From Erysipelotrichaceae bacterium (GTDB taxonomy: Bacteria; Bacillota_I; Bacilli_A; RFN20; CAG-826), in NCBI GenBank assembly GCA_015059065.1, contig SVBE01000005.1, positions 1-64,000 on the forward strand: 64,000 nt of DNA. Direction: 5' to 3'. The notes under the pieces were generated by a model, which saw only the letters and a program-made list of their open reading frames with translations, made no database searches and was not told where the DNA came from. The translations under genes were made by a program, and so were the position numbers. Positions 42,689 through 52,717 of this stretch are shown piece by piece. Position 1 is the first letter of the stretch. The number at the start of each line of letters is the position of its first letter.

Positions 42689-45637
42689 ATGGAATATAAG
42701 ATTAACAAGACTAATTATTGCAACTTTTCTATTTTTGAAGAAAATAAATTACCGGGTAGAAGTTATTTTATTCCTTATTTAAATAGAAAGGATGCTTCTA
42801 AAGTTTCTCTAAAAGAGAAAAGATACCGTTCTTCCAAAGTGATTTGCTTAAACGGGAAATGGGATTTCATCTTCTATCCTCGCCCAATTGAAGTACCAGA
42901 TGTATTAGATACAGATAAAATACGTTTTGATAAGATTGATGTCCCTTCTTGTTGGCAGTTCCAAGGTTACGATAAACCATTCTATGTTAATACTAGATAT
43001 CAATTTCCTTTTAAACCACCTTATATTCCAGAAGAAAAAGAAGTGGGGAGAGTCTATTCTTGGGTTGGCTTTGATCAACACCTTTCTTTAAGGAACAAAA
43101 AACCAAAAGACCAATATAATTTCGTTGGTGTTTATCGTCATTTCTTTTCCATTGATGATATTAAGAAACAATACATCATCTCCTTTTTAGGCGTGGCGTC
43201 CTGCCTTGATTTATATATCAATGGTAGTTATGTCGGCTATTCAGAAGGTAGCCATAACACAGCTGAATTTGATCTCAATGGTTATTTAAGAGAAGGTAAA
43301 AATGAATTAGTGGCAGTGGTCCATCGTTGGTGCAACGGCACTTATTTAGAATGCCAAGATATGTTTAGAAATAACGGTATCTTTAGAGATGTTCTTTTAA
43401 GAGTTAACGATCAAACAGATATCTATGATATCGATGTCAAAACTACCAAAGTCCATAATCGTTATGATTTAAAAGTCATAGTTAAAACCTTTACGGATAC
43501 TGAAGTCAGCGTCAGCCTTGAAGGATTTGGCATCGTTAATAAAAGCAGTCAGAAAACAAAAGATAAAGAAGTGGAAATTAACTTTATCGGTTTAGCGGTG
43601 AAGGAATGGAACGCGGAAGAACCTAATCTCTACGATTTATATATCGAAACTCCGACATGCGCAGTAAAAGAGAGCATCGGTTTTAAAAATGTGAGAATTG
43701 AAGGAGATAAATTCTACCTCAACGATAAACTTGTCAAATTCCATGGTGTCAATCATCATGATACATCTCCTACGAATGGTTATACGATGACTCCTGATGA
43801 GATTGAAAAAGATGTTTTACTTTGTAAAAGTTATAACATCGATATGATTAGAACTTCCCATTATCCACCGGACCCATATCTTCTTGAACTTGCGGATTAT
43901 CATGGCGTTTATATCGTCGATGAAAACGATTTAGAAACGCATGGGGTGTGGTCGATGAGCTTCCCACCTAGTGTGCATGGTTATCATCGCATTTCTCATG
44001 ATGCAAAATGGGAAAACCATTATCTTGATAGAATCAAACGTCTATATCAAAGAGATAAGATACACGGGAATACATCGATAGTGATGTGGTCGCTTGGCAA
44101 TGAATCAGGTGGATATCGTAACACTGATAAGATGTATGACTATCTCAAGAGCGTATCTTCTTTACCGATTCATTATGAAAGCGTCATTCACAGCAAACGT
44201 GTCGCTTATGATGTTGGCAGTGAGATGTATCCTTCCGTAGAGAAAGTGGGATTAGTTGGTGAACATAAAAGAAAACAAACTCAACTAAATGATCGTCCAT
44301 ATTTTTTATGCGAATATGCGCATGCGATGGGCGTCGGCCCAGGAAACATGGAAGCCTATTGGGAAAAGATATATCAATACGATAACCTCATCGGTGGTTG
44401 CGTTTGGGAAATGGTGGACCACGCGGTTAAAGAAAAAGATGGTGGCTATACATATGGCGGTGACCATGATGAATGGGAGCATGATGGCAATTTCTGTGTA
44501 GACGGTATCTTCTATCCAGATAGAAAGCCTTCAACAGGCGCTTATATCGTCAAATACGTTTATCGCCCAATCAGAGTGAAACATATTTTTGATGATGAAT
44601 TTGAAATCTTCAATACGCGTAGCTTTATTAACGCGAATCAATATGTTCTTCGTTTCTCTTTTAACGATGGTTCGAGCAAAGATTATGTTTTCGATGTTGC
44701 TCCTTTGATGAAAAAGAGGGTGAAGATATCGTTAGGAAAAGAAGTGGACTGCAATCTTTCTTTGGTGGTTACTACTTTAGATAAAAATAAACAGAATATC
44801 TTTAGCCAAGAACAGATTATTTTTAAGGATAATTATCCAAAAACTATGGCAAATAAGGGATTATTTCCTAATTTTAGATTCGATAGTGGCAAAGTTATCA
44901 TCGCTTTAAACGATGGCGAGGTATTAGCCTCAAATAATGAATACAATATCCTTTATCGAGCTGGCACTGATAATGATTTAGATCTTTTCTTCAACCAAAG
45001 TGTGAGACCTTATTATCAACAAAGAGAAAAATTCTTATCGATGAAGAAATTGCCGCATGGTATCTCTGTTAAATATGAAGTGAAGAATAAAAAGAATAAA
45101 TATATCATCACCGATAACTATGAAGGGTGTGTAGAAGGGGTTATTGTTTCTAGCAAGATTCATCCTCTTAAAAAGAAGGGTGAAATACTTCGCTTTGGTA
45201 AATGTTTCTATCTCCCATCTTCCTTTGATGATGTTAAATATATCGGTAGAAATGGTGAATCATATGTTGATATGAAAGAGCAATTCATCATCGAGGAAGT
45301 TAATGCGAAGGTCACCGATATGGTAGAACCAAATATCAAACCACAGGAAAGCGGCAATCGCATGGATGTACGAGAAGTGAGTCTATCTAGTAACCATAAT
45401 AAAGTGACTTTTGTGGCGTTAGATAAATCGTTTGAACTCGGCATTAAGCCTTATTCTGATCGCGATTTGATCAAGATGAAACACAATAAGGATGAAGTAA
45501 GAACGGGCACATATGTGACTCTTGAAGCTTTCCAAAAAGGCATCGGTACAGGTTCATGTGGGCCAAGAACCGCTCCTGAATACTCTTATCCAGCAGATCG
45601 CGATTATGAATTTAGATTCCTTATCAAAATTAATTAA
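42689..45637 (+). CDS. lacZ: glycoside hydrolase family 2 beta-galactosidase
   Basis: IRTSHYPPDPYLLELADYHGVYIVDENDLETHG, MWSLGNESGGYRNT, FLCEYAHAMGVGPGNMEAYW. Confidence 0.9.
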   Translation: MEYKINKTNYCNFSIFEENKLPGRSYFIPYLNRKDASKVSLKEKRYRSSKVICLNGKWDFIFYPRPIEVPDVLDTDKIRFDKIDVPSCWQFQGYDKPFYVNTRYQFPFKPPYIPEEKEVGRVYSWVGFDQHLSLRNKKPKDQYNFVGVYRHFFSIDDIKKQYIISFLGVASCLDLYINGSYVGYSEGSHNTAEFDLNGYLREGKNELVAVVHRWCNGTYLECQDMFRNNGIFRDVLLRVNDQTDIYDIDVKTTKVHNRYDLKVIVKTFTDTEVSVSLEGFGIVNKSSQKTKDKEVEINFIGLAVKEWNAEEPNLYDLYIETPTCAVKESIGFKNVRIEGDKFYLNDKLVKFHGVNHHDTSPTNGYTMTPDEIEKDVLLCKSYNIDMIRTSHYPPDPYLLELADYHGVYIVDENDLETHGVWSMSFPPSVHGYHRISHDAKWENHYLDRIKRLYQRDKIHGNTSIVMWSLGNESGGYRNTDKMYDYLKSVSSLPIHYESVIHSKRVAYDVGSEMYPSVEKVGLVGEHKRKQTQLNDRPYFLCEYAHAMGVGPGNMEAYWEKIYQYDNLIGGCVWEMVDHAVKEKDGGYTYGGDHDEWEHDGNFCVDGIFYPDRKPSTGAYIVKYVYRPIRVKHIFDDEFEIFNTRSFINANQYVLRFSFNDGSSKDYVFDVAPLMKKRVKISLGKEVDCNLSLVVTTLDKNKQNIFSQEQIIFKDNYPKTMANKGLFPNFRFDSGKVIIALNDGEVLASNNEYNILYRAGTDNDLDLFFNQSVRPYYQQREKFLSMKKLPHGISVKYEVKNKKNKYIITDNYEGCVEGVIVSSKIHPLKKKGEILRFGKCFYLPSSFDDVKYIGRNGESYVDMKEQFIIEEVNAKVTDMVEPNIKPQESGNRMDVREVSLSSNHNKVTFVALDKSFELGIKPYSDRDLIKMKHNKDEVRTGTYVTLEAFQKGIGTGSCGPRTAPEYSYPADRDYEFRFLIKIN

Positions 45638-45723
45638 ATGTGTAAATCGCTTGATAGAACAATTGTCTGATAATATCTTATAAGCATAAAACAAACATAT
45701 ATTGATGATGGAGGTATAGTTTT

Positions 45724-45885
45724 ATGAGCAAATATCAATGTGGACCTTGTGGTTATATCTATGACCCAGAAGTCGGTGATCCAGATAGCGGCATTCCTGC
45801 TGGTACACCTTTTGAACTTTTACCAGATGACTGGTGCTGCCCAATCTGCGGTGTCAGCAAAGACATGTTTGAAAAAATCGATTAA
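45724..45885 (+). CDS. rubredoxin (53 aa, absent from supplied ORF track)
   Basis: [53 protein letters not shown]; CxxCG and CPxCG; upstream GGAGG RBS. Confidence 0.95.
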   Translation: MSKYQCGPCGYIYDPEVGDPDSGIPAGTPFELLPDDWCCPICGVSKDMFEKID

Positions 45886-45918
45886 TTAATTTTAAAAAAT
45901 TAATCAGCATTATTCCTT

Positions 45919-47046
45919 ATGAAAGCGAATGATTTAAAATTGCGTGAAAAAGGTATTGCCCGTACCTCTCTTATCGGAATACTTGGTAACGTTGTTTTAG
46001 TGGCTATTAAAGCAACTATTGGTTTTATTGCGGGATCTGTTTCCATCATCATGGATGCTGTCAATAACTTAACTGATGCTTTATCTTCTATTATTACCAT
46101 TATCGGTACGAAATTATCCGGTAAGAAGCCAGATAAAAAACATCCTTTTGGTCATGGTCGTATCGAATATATTACTTCCGCGATCATCGGTATCATCATT
46201 CTTATCGCTGGTATTACCGCAATTTATGAATCGATCCAGTCCATCATCGACCACTTTAAAAACGGGACGATGGCGGATTATTCAACCATTTCACTTATTA
46301 TCATCGGCATTGCCATATTGATTAAAGCTTCTTTAGGTATTTTCTTTAAATTCCAGGGCAAGAAATATGAAAGCGATGCTTTAAAGGCTTCTGGTACAGA
46401 TGCCTTATTCGATGTCTTATTATCTTTAGGCACTTTAGTGGGTGCTTTAGTTTCTAAATTCGCAAACTTCTACGTTGAAGGATATATCGGTATCGTGATC
46501 GGTTTATTCATTCTTAGAAGTGGTTTTGAAGTGATAAGAGGTGCGGTTACTTATATCATCGGCAGCAAATTTGATGAAAATCTCGCTAATGAGATTAAGT
46601 TAGCGATCTCCCAAGTCAAGGGAGTGCATGGTGTCTATGACCTCATCTTAAATAATTATGGATATAACCGTTATATTGGTTCTGTTCATGTTGGGGTGAA
46701 AGATGATTTGACTGCAAAAGAGATTCAAGAGATCGAAAGAGCAATCACCTATCTCATGTACACCAAATACAATACGATTATGACGACAGGTATATATGCG
46801 GAGAATACGAGCAGTCCAATCGCTAAAACGATTAAAGAAGAAGCGATTAAAATCATTCAAAAATACCCACATATTACCCAATTACATGGTTTTTATATCG
46901 ATGAGACACGCAATTTGATTAATTTTGATTTAGTGATTAGCTTTGATGAAAAAAATACTGATGGTTTGGTCAAACAAGTAACAGATGAATTATCAGCAAA
47001 ATTTGAAGATTATACATTCTTTGTGAATGTCGATAGAGATTACTAA
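45919..47046 (+). CDS. cation diffusion facilitator (CDF) family transporter
   Basis: IMDAVNNLTDALSS, HPFGHGRIEYITS motifs and C-terminal cytoplasmic domain. Confidence 0.92.
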   Translation: MKANDLKLREKGIARTSLIGILGNVVLVAIKATIGFIAGSVSIIMDAVNNLTDALSSIITIIGTKLSGKKPDKKHPFGHGRIEYITSAIIGIIILIAGITAIYESIQSIIDHFKNGTMADYSTISLIIIGIAILIKASLGIFFKFQGKKYESDALKASGTDALFDVLLSLGTLVGALVSKFANFYVEGYIGIVIGLFILRSGFEVIRGAVTYIIGSKFDENLANEIKLAISQVKGVHGVYDLILNNYGYNRYIGSVHVGVKDDLTAKEIQEIERAITYLMYTKYNTIMTTGIYAENTSSPIAKTIKEEAIKIIQKYPHITQLHGFYIDETRNLINFDLVISFDEKNTDGLVKQVTDELSAKFEDYTFFVNVDRDY

Positions 47047-47065
47047 AAAATATTTATCATATCTA

Positions 47066-47094
47066 TTGCAAATATGAACGAGTATTCATATAAT
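47066..47094 (+). promoter_or_regulatory. promoter with ArsR/SmtB-type operator
   Basis: TTGCAA-17-TATAAT; spacer/-10 carries ATATGAA(C)...(G)TATTCATAT inverted repeat (47072-47091). Confidence 0.7.
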
Positions 47095-47111
47095 GTTTTC
47101 GGTGAAAATAA

Positions 47112-47438
47112 ATGTACGTCAACGAAAATGCAATTGAAAACATGGAAGTTACTCTCAAGATAGCCGCGGATAAAACGAGGCTAAAGATTTTGTTTTCTTT
47201 GCTTGATGAGATCGATTCACTTAAAGGCGGAAGAGAAGTGGAGAAATGCGTCAACGATATCTCCGCGCAAATTGGAGCGAGCCAGTCTCTGGTTTCCCAT
47301 CAATTAAAGGTTTTAAAAGATGGCGATTTTGTGAAGACGAGAAAAGAGGGGACGAAAATTTATTATTCACTTTCAGATGAACATGTTCAAGAAATCATAA
47401 GAGTGACTTATGAACATGTGATGGAGAAACTATTATGA
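47112..47438 (+). CDS. ArsR/SmtB family metal-sensing repressor (CzrA-like alpha5 site)
   Basis: wHTH SQSLVSHQLKVLKDGDFVKTRKEGTKIYYSLSDEHV...YEHVME; DxH...HxxE alpha5 ligands. Confidence 0.88.
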   Translation: MYVNENAIENMEVTLKIAADKTRLKILFSLLDEIDSLKGGREVEKCVNDISAQIGASQSLVSHQLKVLKDGDFVKTRKEGTKIYYSLSDEHVQEIIRVTYEHVMEKLL

Positions 47439-49573
47439 TAAAGAGAAGTTATACGATTAAAGGTTTTGACTGTGCACACTGCGCGGCGAAAAGCGAAGCA
47501 CATCTAAACAAGCATCCGGATATTGAAAAAGCGACCATTGATTTTGCGATGGATAAACTTGATATCGTCTATCGTGAAAAAGAACTATCAATCGATGAGA
47601 TTAAAGCTTGTATCGCGGAAGTGGAAAGCGATCCATTAACTATTGTTAATTTAGGCGAAAAAACAAATAAATATCGCATATTTGATAAGGATTTCTTCAT
47701 TTTGCTTGGAAGAATCGTCTATGTCTTATTAGTGGTAATTCTTTCTTTTACAGCCTTTAGAGATGATTCATTTTTCTGGGTGAATTTTGGATTATATTTA
47801 TCCGCTATTATCGTGATTTGTTATGACATCTTCTATAAGGTGATTTTAAGAATTAGGCATTTAGAGAATCCATTAGATGAATATCTATTAATCGTCATAG
47901 CGACTGTTGGTGCTTTTGTAATCGCTGTCATTGAAAAAGAGACGCATGAATTCATGGAAGCAGTGATGGTTTCAACCCTTTTCCAAATTGGACAAGTAAT
48001 TGAAGGAATCGCGACTAATAAGAGCAAAGAAGCGGTTGTCCAAGCTGTTGATCTACGTGTGGAATATGCGAATAAAATCGAAGGGGATTCTATCAATAGA
48101 ATCACTCCAGAACAATTAGAGGTCGGCGACTTAGTTGTCGTTTCTACAGGTGAAATTGTCCCAATTGATGGGGTGGTGACTGAAGGTAATGCTTTAGTTG
48201 ATATTTCTTCATTGACTGGTGAATATGTGCCGATTACTGTCTCTCAAGATAAAGTCGTTTATTCAGGATGTTTAATTAGAGAAGGTAGCATCACAGTAAA
48301 AGCGACAGAAGAATATTCTAATTCTACTGTGAGCCGTATCATGAACCTCATCACTGAATCGGGTGAGAATAAATCTAAAACTGATAAATTCGTCACAAAA
48401 TTTGCCAAATGGTATACTCCAACGATTTTTATCATCTCTCTTCTTGTCGGTTTGATTGGTTCTTTGATCACTTCGAACTGGAATGAATGGATGTTATTAG
48501 CTCTTAAGATGTTAGTAGTGGCTTGTCCATGTGCAATCGTCATCTCGATTCCTCTTGCTTATTTCTCTGGTATCGGTCTTGCTGGTAAAAACGGCATCGT
48601 TATTAAAGGAAGCAATTATCTTGATGAATTAGTGAATCTCGATAAAGTGTTAACTGATAAAACAGGTACTTTAACTGAAGGTGATTTTAAAATTCGTCAA
48701 GTCGTACCATATAATGTGAATAAAGATGAACTTCTCAACTATTTATTCATCGTTGAGAGCTACTCTAATCACCCAGTGGGAAAAGCGATCTGCTTAAGCA
48801 TTGAAAACCGTCATGAACACATCAAGGTCGATAATTTCATTGAAAGACCAGGATATGGCGTGGAATGCGATTATAAAGGTGATCATATTGTTGCTGGTAA
48901 TAAAAAGTTATTTGCAGAACATAACATCACGATTGAAAATCCAGTGGAAGATGGAGTTATCACTTACTGTGCAGTAAACGGGAAATATATCGGCTATGTC
49001 GTTCTCTCTGATGAGATTAAACGCGATGCCTATGATATGGTCAATCTCTTAGAAAAGAATAAAGTCGATGTTGTTTTATTAACTGGTGACAAAAAGGAAA
49101 ATGCAGAGATATTATGTAAAAAACTTGGCATTTCCTCGTTCTATTCTGAACTTTTACCAGAAGATAAAGTTACTTATTTAAATAAAGAACAATCCGGTGG
49201 TGATGTCGTCGCCTATGTTGGAGATGGTATCAATGACGCGCCGACAATTAAAGGCGCGGATGTCGGATTTGCAATGGGCGGTATCGGTAGCGATAGTGCG
49301 GTGGAAAATGCGGATATCATCTTAATGACAGATAATCCTCGTAAGATCTATGATGCCTTCAAGATTGCCAAGATGACAAGAAATACAGCGGTGTTTAATA
49401 TCGTCTTTGCCTTAACAGTGAAAATTGGTATTGAGGCTGCTGCATTTGTCACTAGTTTATTAGGTAGACCAGAGATTATTCCAATGTGGGCAGCTGTTCT
49501 TGCGGATACTGGTTTAACAGTCTTGTTAGTCCTTAATTCATTGCTTCTTCTATATAGAAAAGTTAGAAAATAA
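47435..49573 (+). CDS. P1B-type heavy-metal ATPase (Zn/Cd/Pb exporter type)
   Basis: HMA FDCAHCAAK, CPC motif ACPCAIVIS, DKTGTLTEGDF, GDGINDAPTIKGADVGFAMG. Confidence 0.92.
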   Translation: MIKRSYTIKGFDCAHCAAKSEAHLNKHPDIEKATIDFAMDKLDIVYREKELSIDEIKACIAEVESDPLTIVNLGEKTNKYRIFDKDFFILLGRIVYVLLVVILSFTAFRDDSFFWVNFGLYLSAIIVICYDIFYKVILRIRHLENPLDEYLLIVIATVGAFVIAVIEKETHEFMEAVMVSTLFQIGQVIEGIATNKSKEAVVQAVDLRVEYANKIEGDSINRITPEQLEVGDLVVVSTGEIVPIDGVVTEGNALVDISSLTGEYVPITVSQDKVVYSGCLIREGSITVKATEEYSNSTVSRIMNLITESGENKSKTDKFVTKFAKWYTPTIFIISLLVGLIGSLITSNWNEWMLLALKMLVVACPCAIVISIPLAYFSGIGLAGKNGIVIKGSNYLDELVNLDKVLTDKTGTLTEGDFKIRQVVPYNVNKDELLNYLFIVESYSNHPVGKAICLSIENRHEHIKVDNFIERPGYGVECDYKGDHIVAGNKKLFAEHNITIENPVEDGVITYCAVNGKYIGYVVLSDEIKRDAYDMVNLLEKNKVDVVLLTGDKKENAEILCKKLGISSFYSELLPEDKVTYLNKEQSGGDVVAYVGDGINDAPTIKGADVGFAMGGIGSDSAVENADIILMTDNPRKIYDAFKIAKMTRNTAVFNIVFALTVKIGIEAAAFVTSLLGRPEIIPMWAAVLADTGLTVLLVLNSLLLLYRKVRK

Positions 49574-49590
49574 TATTATCAATATTAAAA

Positions 49591-49624
49591 TAACCATCTC
49601 TCATCCTATGGAGGTGGTTTTTTT
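49591..49624 (+). terminator. intrinsic terminator
   Basis: AACCAtCTC...GAGgTGGTT then T-run. Confidence 0.65.
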
Positions 49625-49634
49625 ATAATAATAT

Positions 49635-49730
49635 TTGACATATTAATAAATAATAATAGAATAATAGTTAGTTATGTCTAACTCATGCGATATAACATTT
49701 TATTTTGAAAGGTAGTTAGTGATGACTAAC
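49635..49730 (+). promoter_or_regulatory. feo promoter region with two GTTAG-N6-CTAAC operators
   Basis: TTGACA(49635)-16-TAGAAT(49657); palindromes GTTAGTTATGTCTAAC (49667-49682) and GTTAGTGATGACTAAC (49715-49730). Confidence 0.65.
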
Positions 49731-49743
49731 CAAGGGTGTTGAT

Positions 49744-49959
49744 ATGCCAATCGTAATTGCTCCACAAGATGTGGAATTAACAATCGTCAAAATTCTTGTT
49801 ACAGACGATAAGACCAAAAAACATTTGGAATCATTAGGGATCATTCCTACTGGCAAAATAAGAGTTGTCTCCGTCAATGGTGGTAACGCCATCGTGGTGG
49901 TAAAAGGTGTGAGATTAGGCCTTAATCGCGATATTGCGACTAAGATACTTGTTGCGTAG
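49744..49959 (+). CDS. feoA: FeoA domain protein
   Basis: 71 aa SH3-like FeoA pattern (LGIIPTGKIRVVSVNGGNAIVVVKGVRLGLNRDIATKI). Confidence 0.75.
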   Translation: MPIVIAPQDVELTIVKILVTDDKTKKHLESLGIIPTGKIRVVSVNGGNAIVVVKGVRLGLNRDIATKILVA

Positions 49960-49968
49960 GAGATTGTT

Positions 49969-50205
49969 ATGGAAAAAACATTAGACCAAATCGAGGTCAA
50001 AAAATCCGTAAAAGTACTCAAAATTGGAGGAGAAGGACGCATTCGTCATCATCTTTTCGATTTAGGAGTAACCCCAGGGGTAGAGATTTATGTGAGAAAA
50101 GTTGCTCCACTTGGCGATCCAGTGGAAGTGACCATCAGGGGTTATGAACTCACTCTTAGAAAAAGTGAAGCTCAACTCATATCAGTGAAGGAGGTAGAGG
50201 AATAA
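49969..50205 (+). CDS. feoA: FeoA family protein
   Basis: LFDLGVTPGVEIYVRKVAPLGDPVEVTIRGYELTLRKSEA. Confidence 0.88.
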   Translation: MEKTLDQIEVKKSVKVLKIGGEGRIRHHLFDLGVTPGVEIYVRKVAPLGDPVEVTIRGYELTLRKSEAQLISVKEVEE

Positions 50206-52448
50206 TGGCGTCAAAAGAAAGAATTACCATTGCTTTAGCGGGTAACCCTAACTGTGGTAAAACAACATTGTTTAACTCCCTTACTGGTGCGACTGCTCAC
50301 GTTGGTAACTGGCCAGGAGTAACTGTCGATAAAAAAGAAGGTACTTATAAGAAATTAAGCGAGCCTCTTCATATCATCGACTTACCAGGTATTTATTCTC
50401 TTTCACCATATACACCTGAAGAAGTGGTTTCGAGAAATTATATTCTCGATGAGAAGCCAAACTGTGTGATCAACGTCGTCGATGCGACTAATTTAGAGAG
50501 AAACCTATATTTAACTACCCAATTATTAGAAATCGATATCCCTGTTGTCGTCGCCCTTAATATGGCGGATATCGTGAGAAAAAATGGCGATAAACTCGAC
50601 GCGAAAGGTTTACAAGAAAAATTAGGTGTCCCTGTCGTGGAAGTGTCCGCTTTAAGAAGCGAAGGCTTAAAAGAACTTATGGAAGCCGCTTATGATGCTT
50701 GTCATCATTACCGCAAGGGAACAACAATTCTTGAAGATAAAGAATTAGCCCATCTCATTAACGATGTGGCCATTGCTTTTAGAGGTAAAGGTGTCGAATC
50801 TCCTTTATTCCATGCGATTAAACTCGTGGAATTAGACGAAATTGAAACAAAGATGCATCCTGATCTCATCCCAATGGTGGATGAATACAAAGAAAGCCAT
50901 AAAGATGATATCTTTGCGGATGATTTTGAAGCTTTAGTGGCAGATGCAAGATATCAATATATCGCGAAGCATTATGCGTCTCATTATCAAAAAAATGAAA
51001 AATCAGAAAAGAACAGCGATGGTAAACAAGTGACGAGATCCGACAAGATCGATAAAGTCTTAACTCATCGTATTTGGGCATTACCAATCTTTGTTCTCAT
51101 CATGTTCCTCGTTTTCCACTTAACTTTCTCAGAAGACTTATTCTTCTTAAATAGATGGTTCCATGTGGAATTCACCCATGAAGGATTTATTAACTTCTGT
51201 ACTGGTATGGGCTATGAAGGTGAGCCGATGGCTGGTCTTCCTTCTCCAGGTGTCTTCTTGCAGAACTGGTTTGGTTGGGCGACTGGCTCTTTAATAGATG
51301 TAGTTAGCAATGCATTTGAAAATGCTGGAGTAAGAGAAACATGGTATGCCTCTCTTCTTTGCGATGGTTTATTAACTGGTTTAGATGCGGTTCTCAGCTT
51401 CGTTCCACAAGTGATGGTCCTCTTCTTATTCATCGCGATCTTAGAAGATTCTGGTTATATGTCTCGTGTCGCCTTTATCTTAGATCGTGCCTTTAGAAAA
51501 TTCGGTTTATCTGGACGTGCCTTTATCCCAATGTTATCGGGCTTTGGCTGTTCAGTTCCTGCCATTATGGCCACGCGTACATTAGAAGATAAAAGAGAAA
51601 GAAATAGAGTGATTAGACTCATGACTTGCTTCTCCTGTGGTGCTAAAGCACCAATCTGGGCCCTTATCGCTGGTATTGGTGCCTTAGCAGGATTTGCGGG
51701 TGATATCTTCGTCTTCTCCATCTATTTAGGTGGTATTGCCGCGGCGATTATCTTCGCCTTATTTATGAAATTATTCTCCAAAGATCAATATGTTTCCCCA
51801 TTTGTCATGGAACTTCCTGCTTATCACGCTCCACAAGCGAGAAACGTTGGTGCTTACTTATGGGAAAAATTCAAACATTATATGATCAAAGCAGCGACTA
51901 TTATTGCGGCCGCGACTATCGTCATTTGGTTCTTATCTAACTTCAACTGGAACTTAACTCTTGGTTTAGTGGATATTGAACAATCCATTCTTGCTGACTT
52001 AGGTAGAGTGTTCGCTTACTTCTATTACCCACTTGGTTGGGCACAAGGTGCGGATGGTTGGAAATATACTGTTTCCACAATCACTGGCTTAATCGCTAAA
52101 GAACAAGTCGTCGATACAATGGCCGTTCTCGGATTAAATGAAGAAACTGTCTTATTAACTGGCGCGCAAGCATATTCATTCGCCGTTTATAACTTATTCA
52201 CCATTCCTTGCTTCGCCGCGATTGGTGCTGCCTTCGGTGAACAAAAAGGCAAAGAATTCTGGCTCACTATGTTATGGTGGTTTGTGATGAGCTATGCGGT
52301 TGCTGCATTAGTCTTCGGTGTTGGAGCATTATATGGTGTGGCTATCTGGGCTGGCATATTATTAACTCTTGCCATCATCGGATTAGTGGTTGCTGCTGGT
52401 ATTATTGTTACTAGACGTAATAAAAAGGTGGTTCAACAAGCTGCCTAA
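50205..52448 (+). CDS. feoB: ferrous iron transport protein B
   Basis: GNPNCGKTTLFN, GNWPGVTVDKKEG, IIDLPGIYSL; Gate domains with PMLSGFGCSVPAIMATR. Confidence 0.95.
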   Translation: MASKERITIALAGNPNCGKTTLFNSLTGATAHVGNWPGVTVDKKEGTYKKLSEPLHIIDLPGIYSLSPYTPEEVVSRNYILDEKPNCVINVVDATNLERNLYLTTQLLEIDIPVVVALNMADIVRKNGDKLDAKGLQEKLGVPVVEVSALRSEGLKELMEAAYDACHHYRKGTTILEDKELAHLINDVAIAFRGKGVESPLFHAIKLVELDEIETKMHPDLIPMVDEYKESHKDDIFADDFEALVADARYQYIAKHYASHYQKNEKSEKNSDGKQVTRSDKIDKVLTHRIWALPIFVLIMFLVFHLTFSEDLFFLNRWFHVEFTHEGFINFCTGMGYEGEPMAGLPSPGVFLQNWFGWATGSLIDVVSNAFENAGVRETWYASLLCDGLLTGLDAVLSFVPQVMVLFLFIAILEDSGYMSRVAFILDRAFRKFGLSGRAFIPMLSGFGCSVPAIMATRTLEDKRERNRVIRLMTCFSCGAKAPIWALIAGIGALAGFAGDIFVFSIYLGGIAAAIIFALFMKLFSKDQYVSPFVMELPAYHAPQARNVGAYLWEKFKHYMIKAATIIAAATIVIWFLSNFNWNLTLGLVDIEQSILADLGRVFAYFYYPLGWAQGADGWKYTVSTITGLIAKEQVVDTMAVLGLNEETVLLTGAQAYSFAVYNLFTIPCFAAIGAAFGEQKGKEFWLTMLWWFVMSYAVAALVFGVGALYGVAIWAGILLTLAIIGLVVAAGIIVTRRNKKVVQQAA

Positions 52449-52463
52449 TTAAGGGTAAATAAT

Positions 52464-52646
52464 ATGGAGTGGTTTGAATATCTCATCATCGTCGCAGTGG
52501 TCTTATTCGTCGGAAGCGTTACTTTCGTCGCGATTAGAAATAAGATCAAAGGCAAATCTAGCTGTGGCTGTGGTGGTAACTGCTCTGGATGTAATAAATG
52601 CTGCAACGCTAAACAGCATTTAGAAGAATATTTGAAATCAAAGTAA
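52464..52646 (+). CDS. FeoB-associated Cys-rich membrane protein
   Basis: 60 aa, one TM, CGCGGNCSGCNKCC tail, directly follows feoB. Confidence 0.85.
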   Translation: MEWFEYLIIVAVVLFVGSVTFVAIRNKIKGKSSCGCGGNCSGCNKCCNAKQHLEEYLKSK

Positions 52647-52664
52647 TAGACCCCCATATAACAA

Positions 52665-52700
52665 AAAAGCTAGTTCGTGGTTGGACTAGCTTTTAATTTT
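52665..52700. terminator. intrinsic terminator between convergent genes
   Basis: AAAAGCTAGT...ACTAGCTTTT with T-run. Confidence 0.75.
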
Positions 52701-52717
52701 TACTTTTAAGTAATTAA

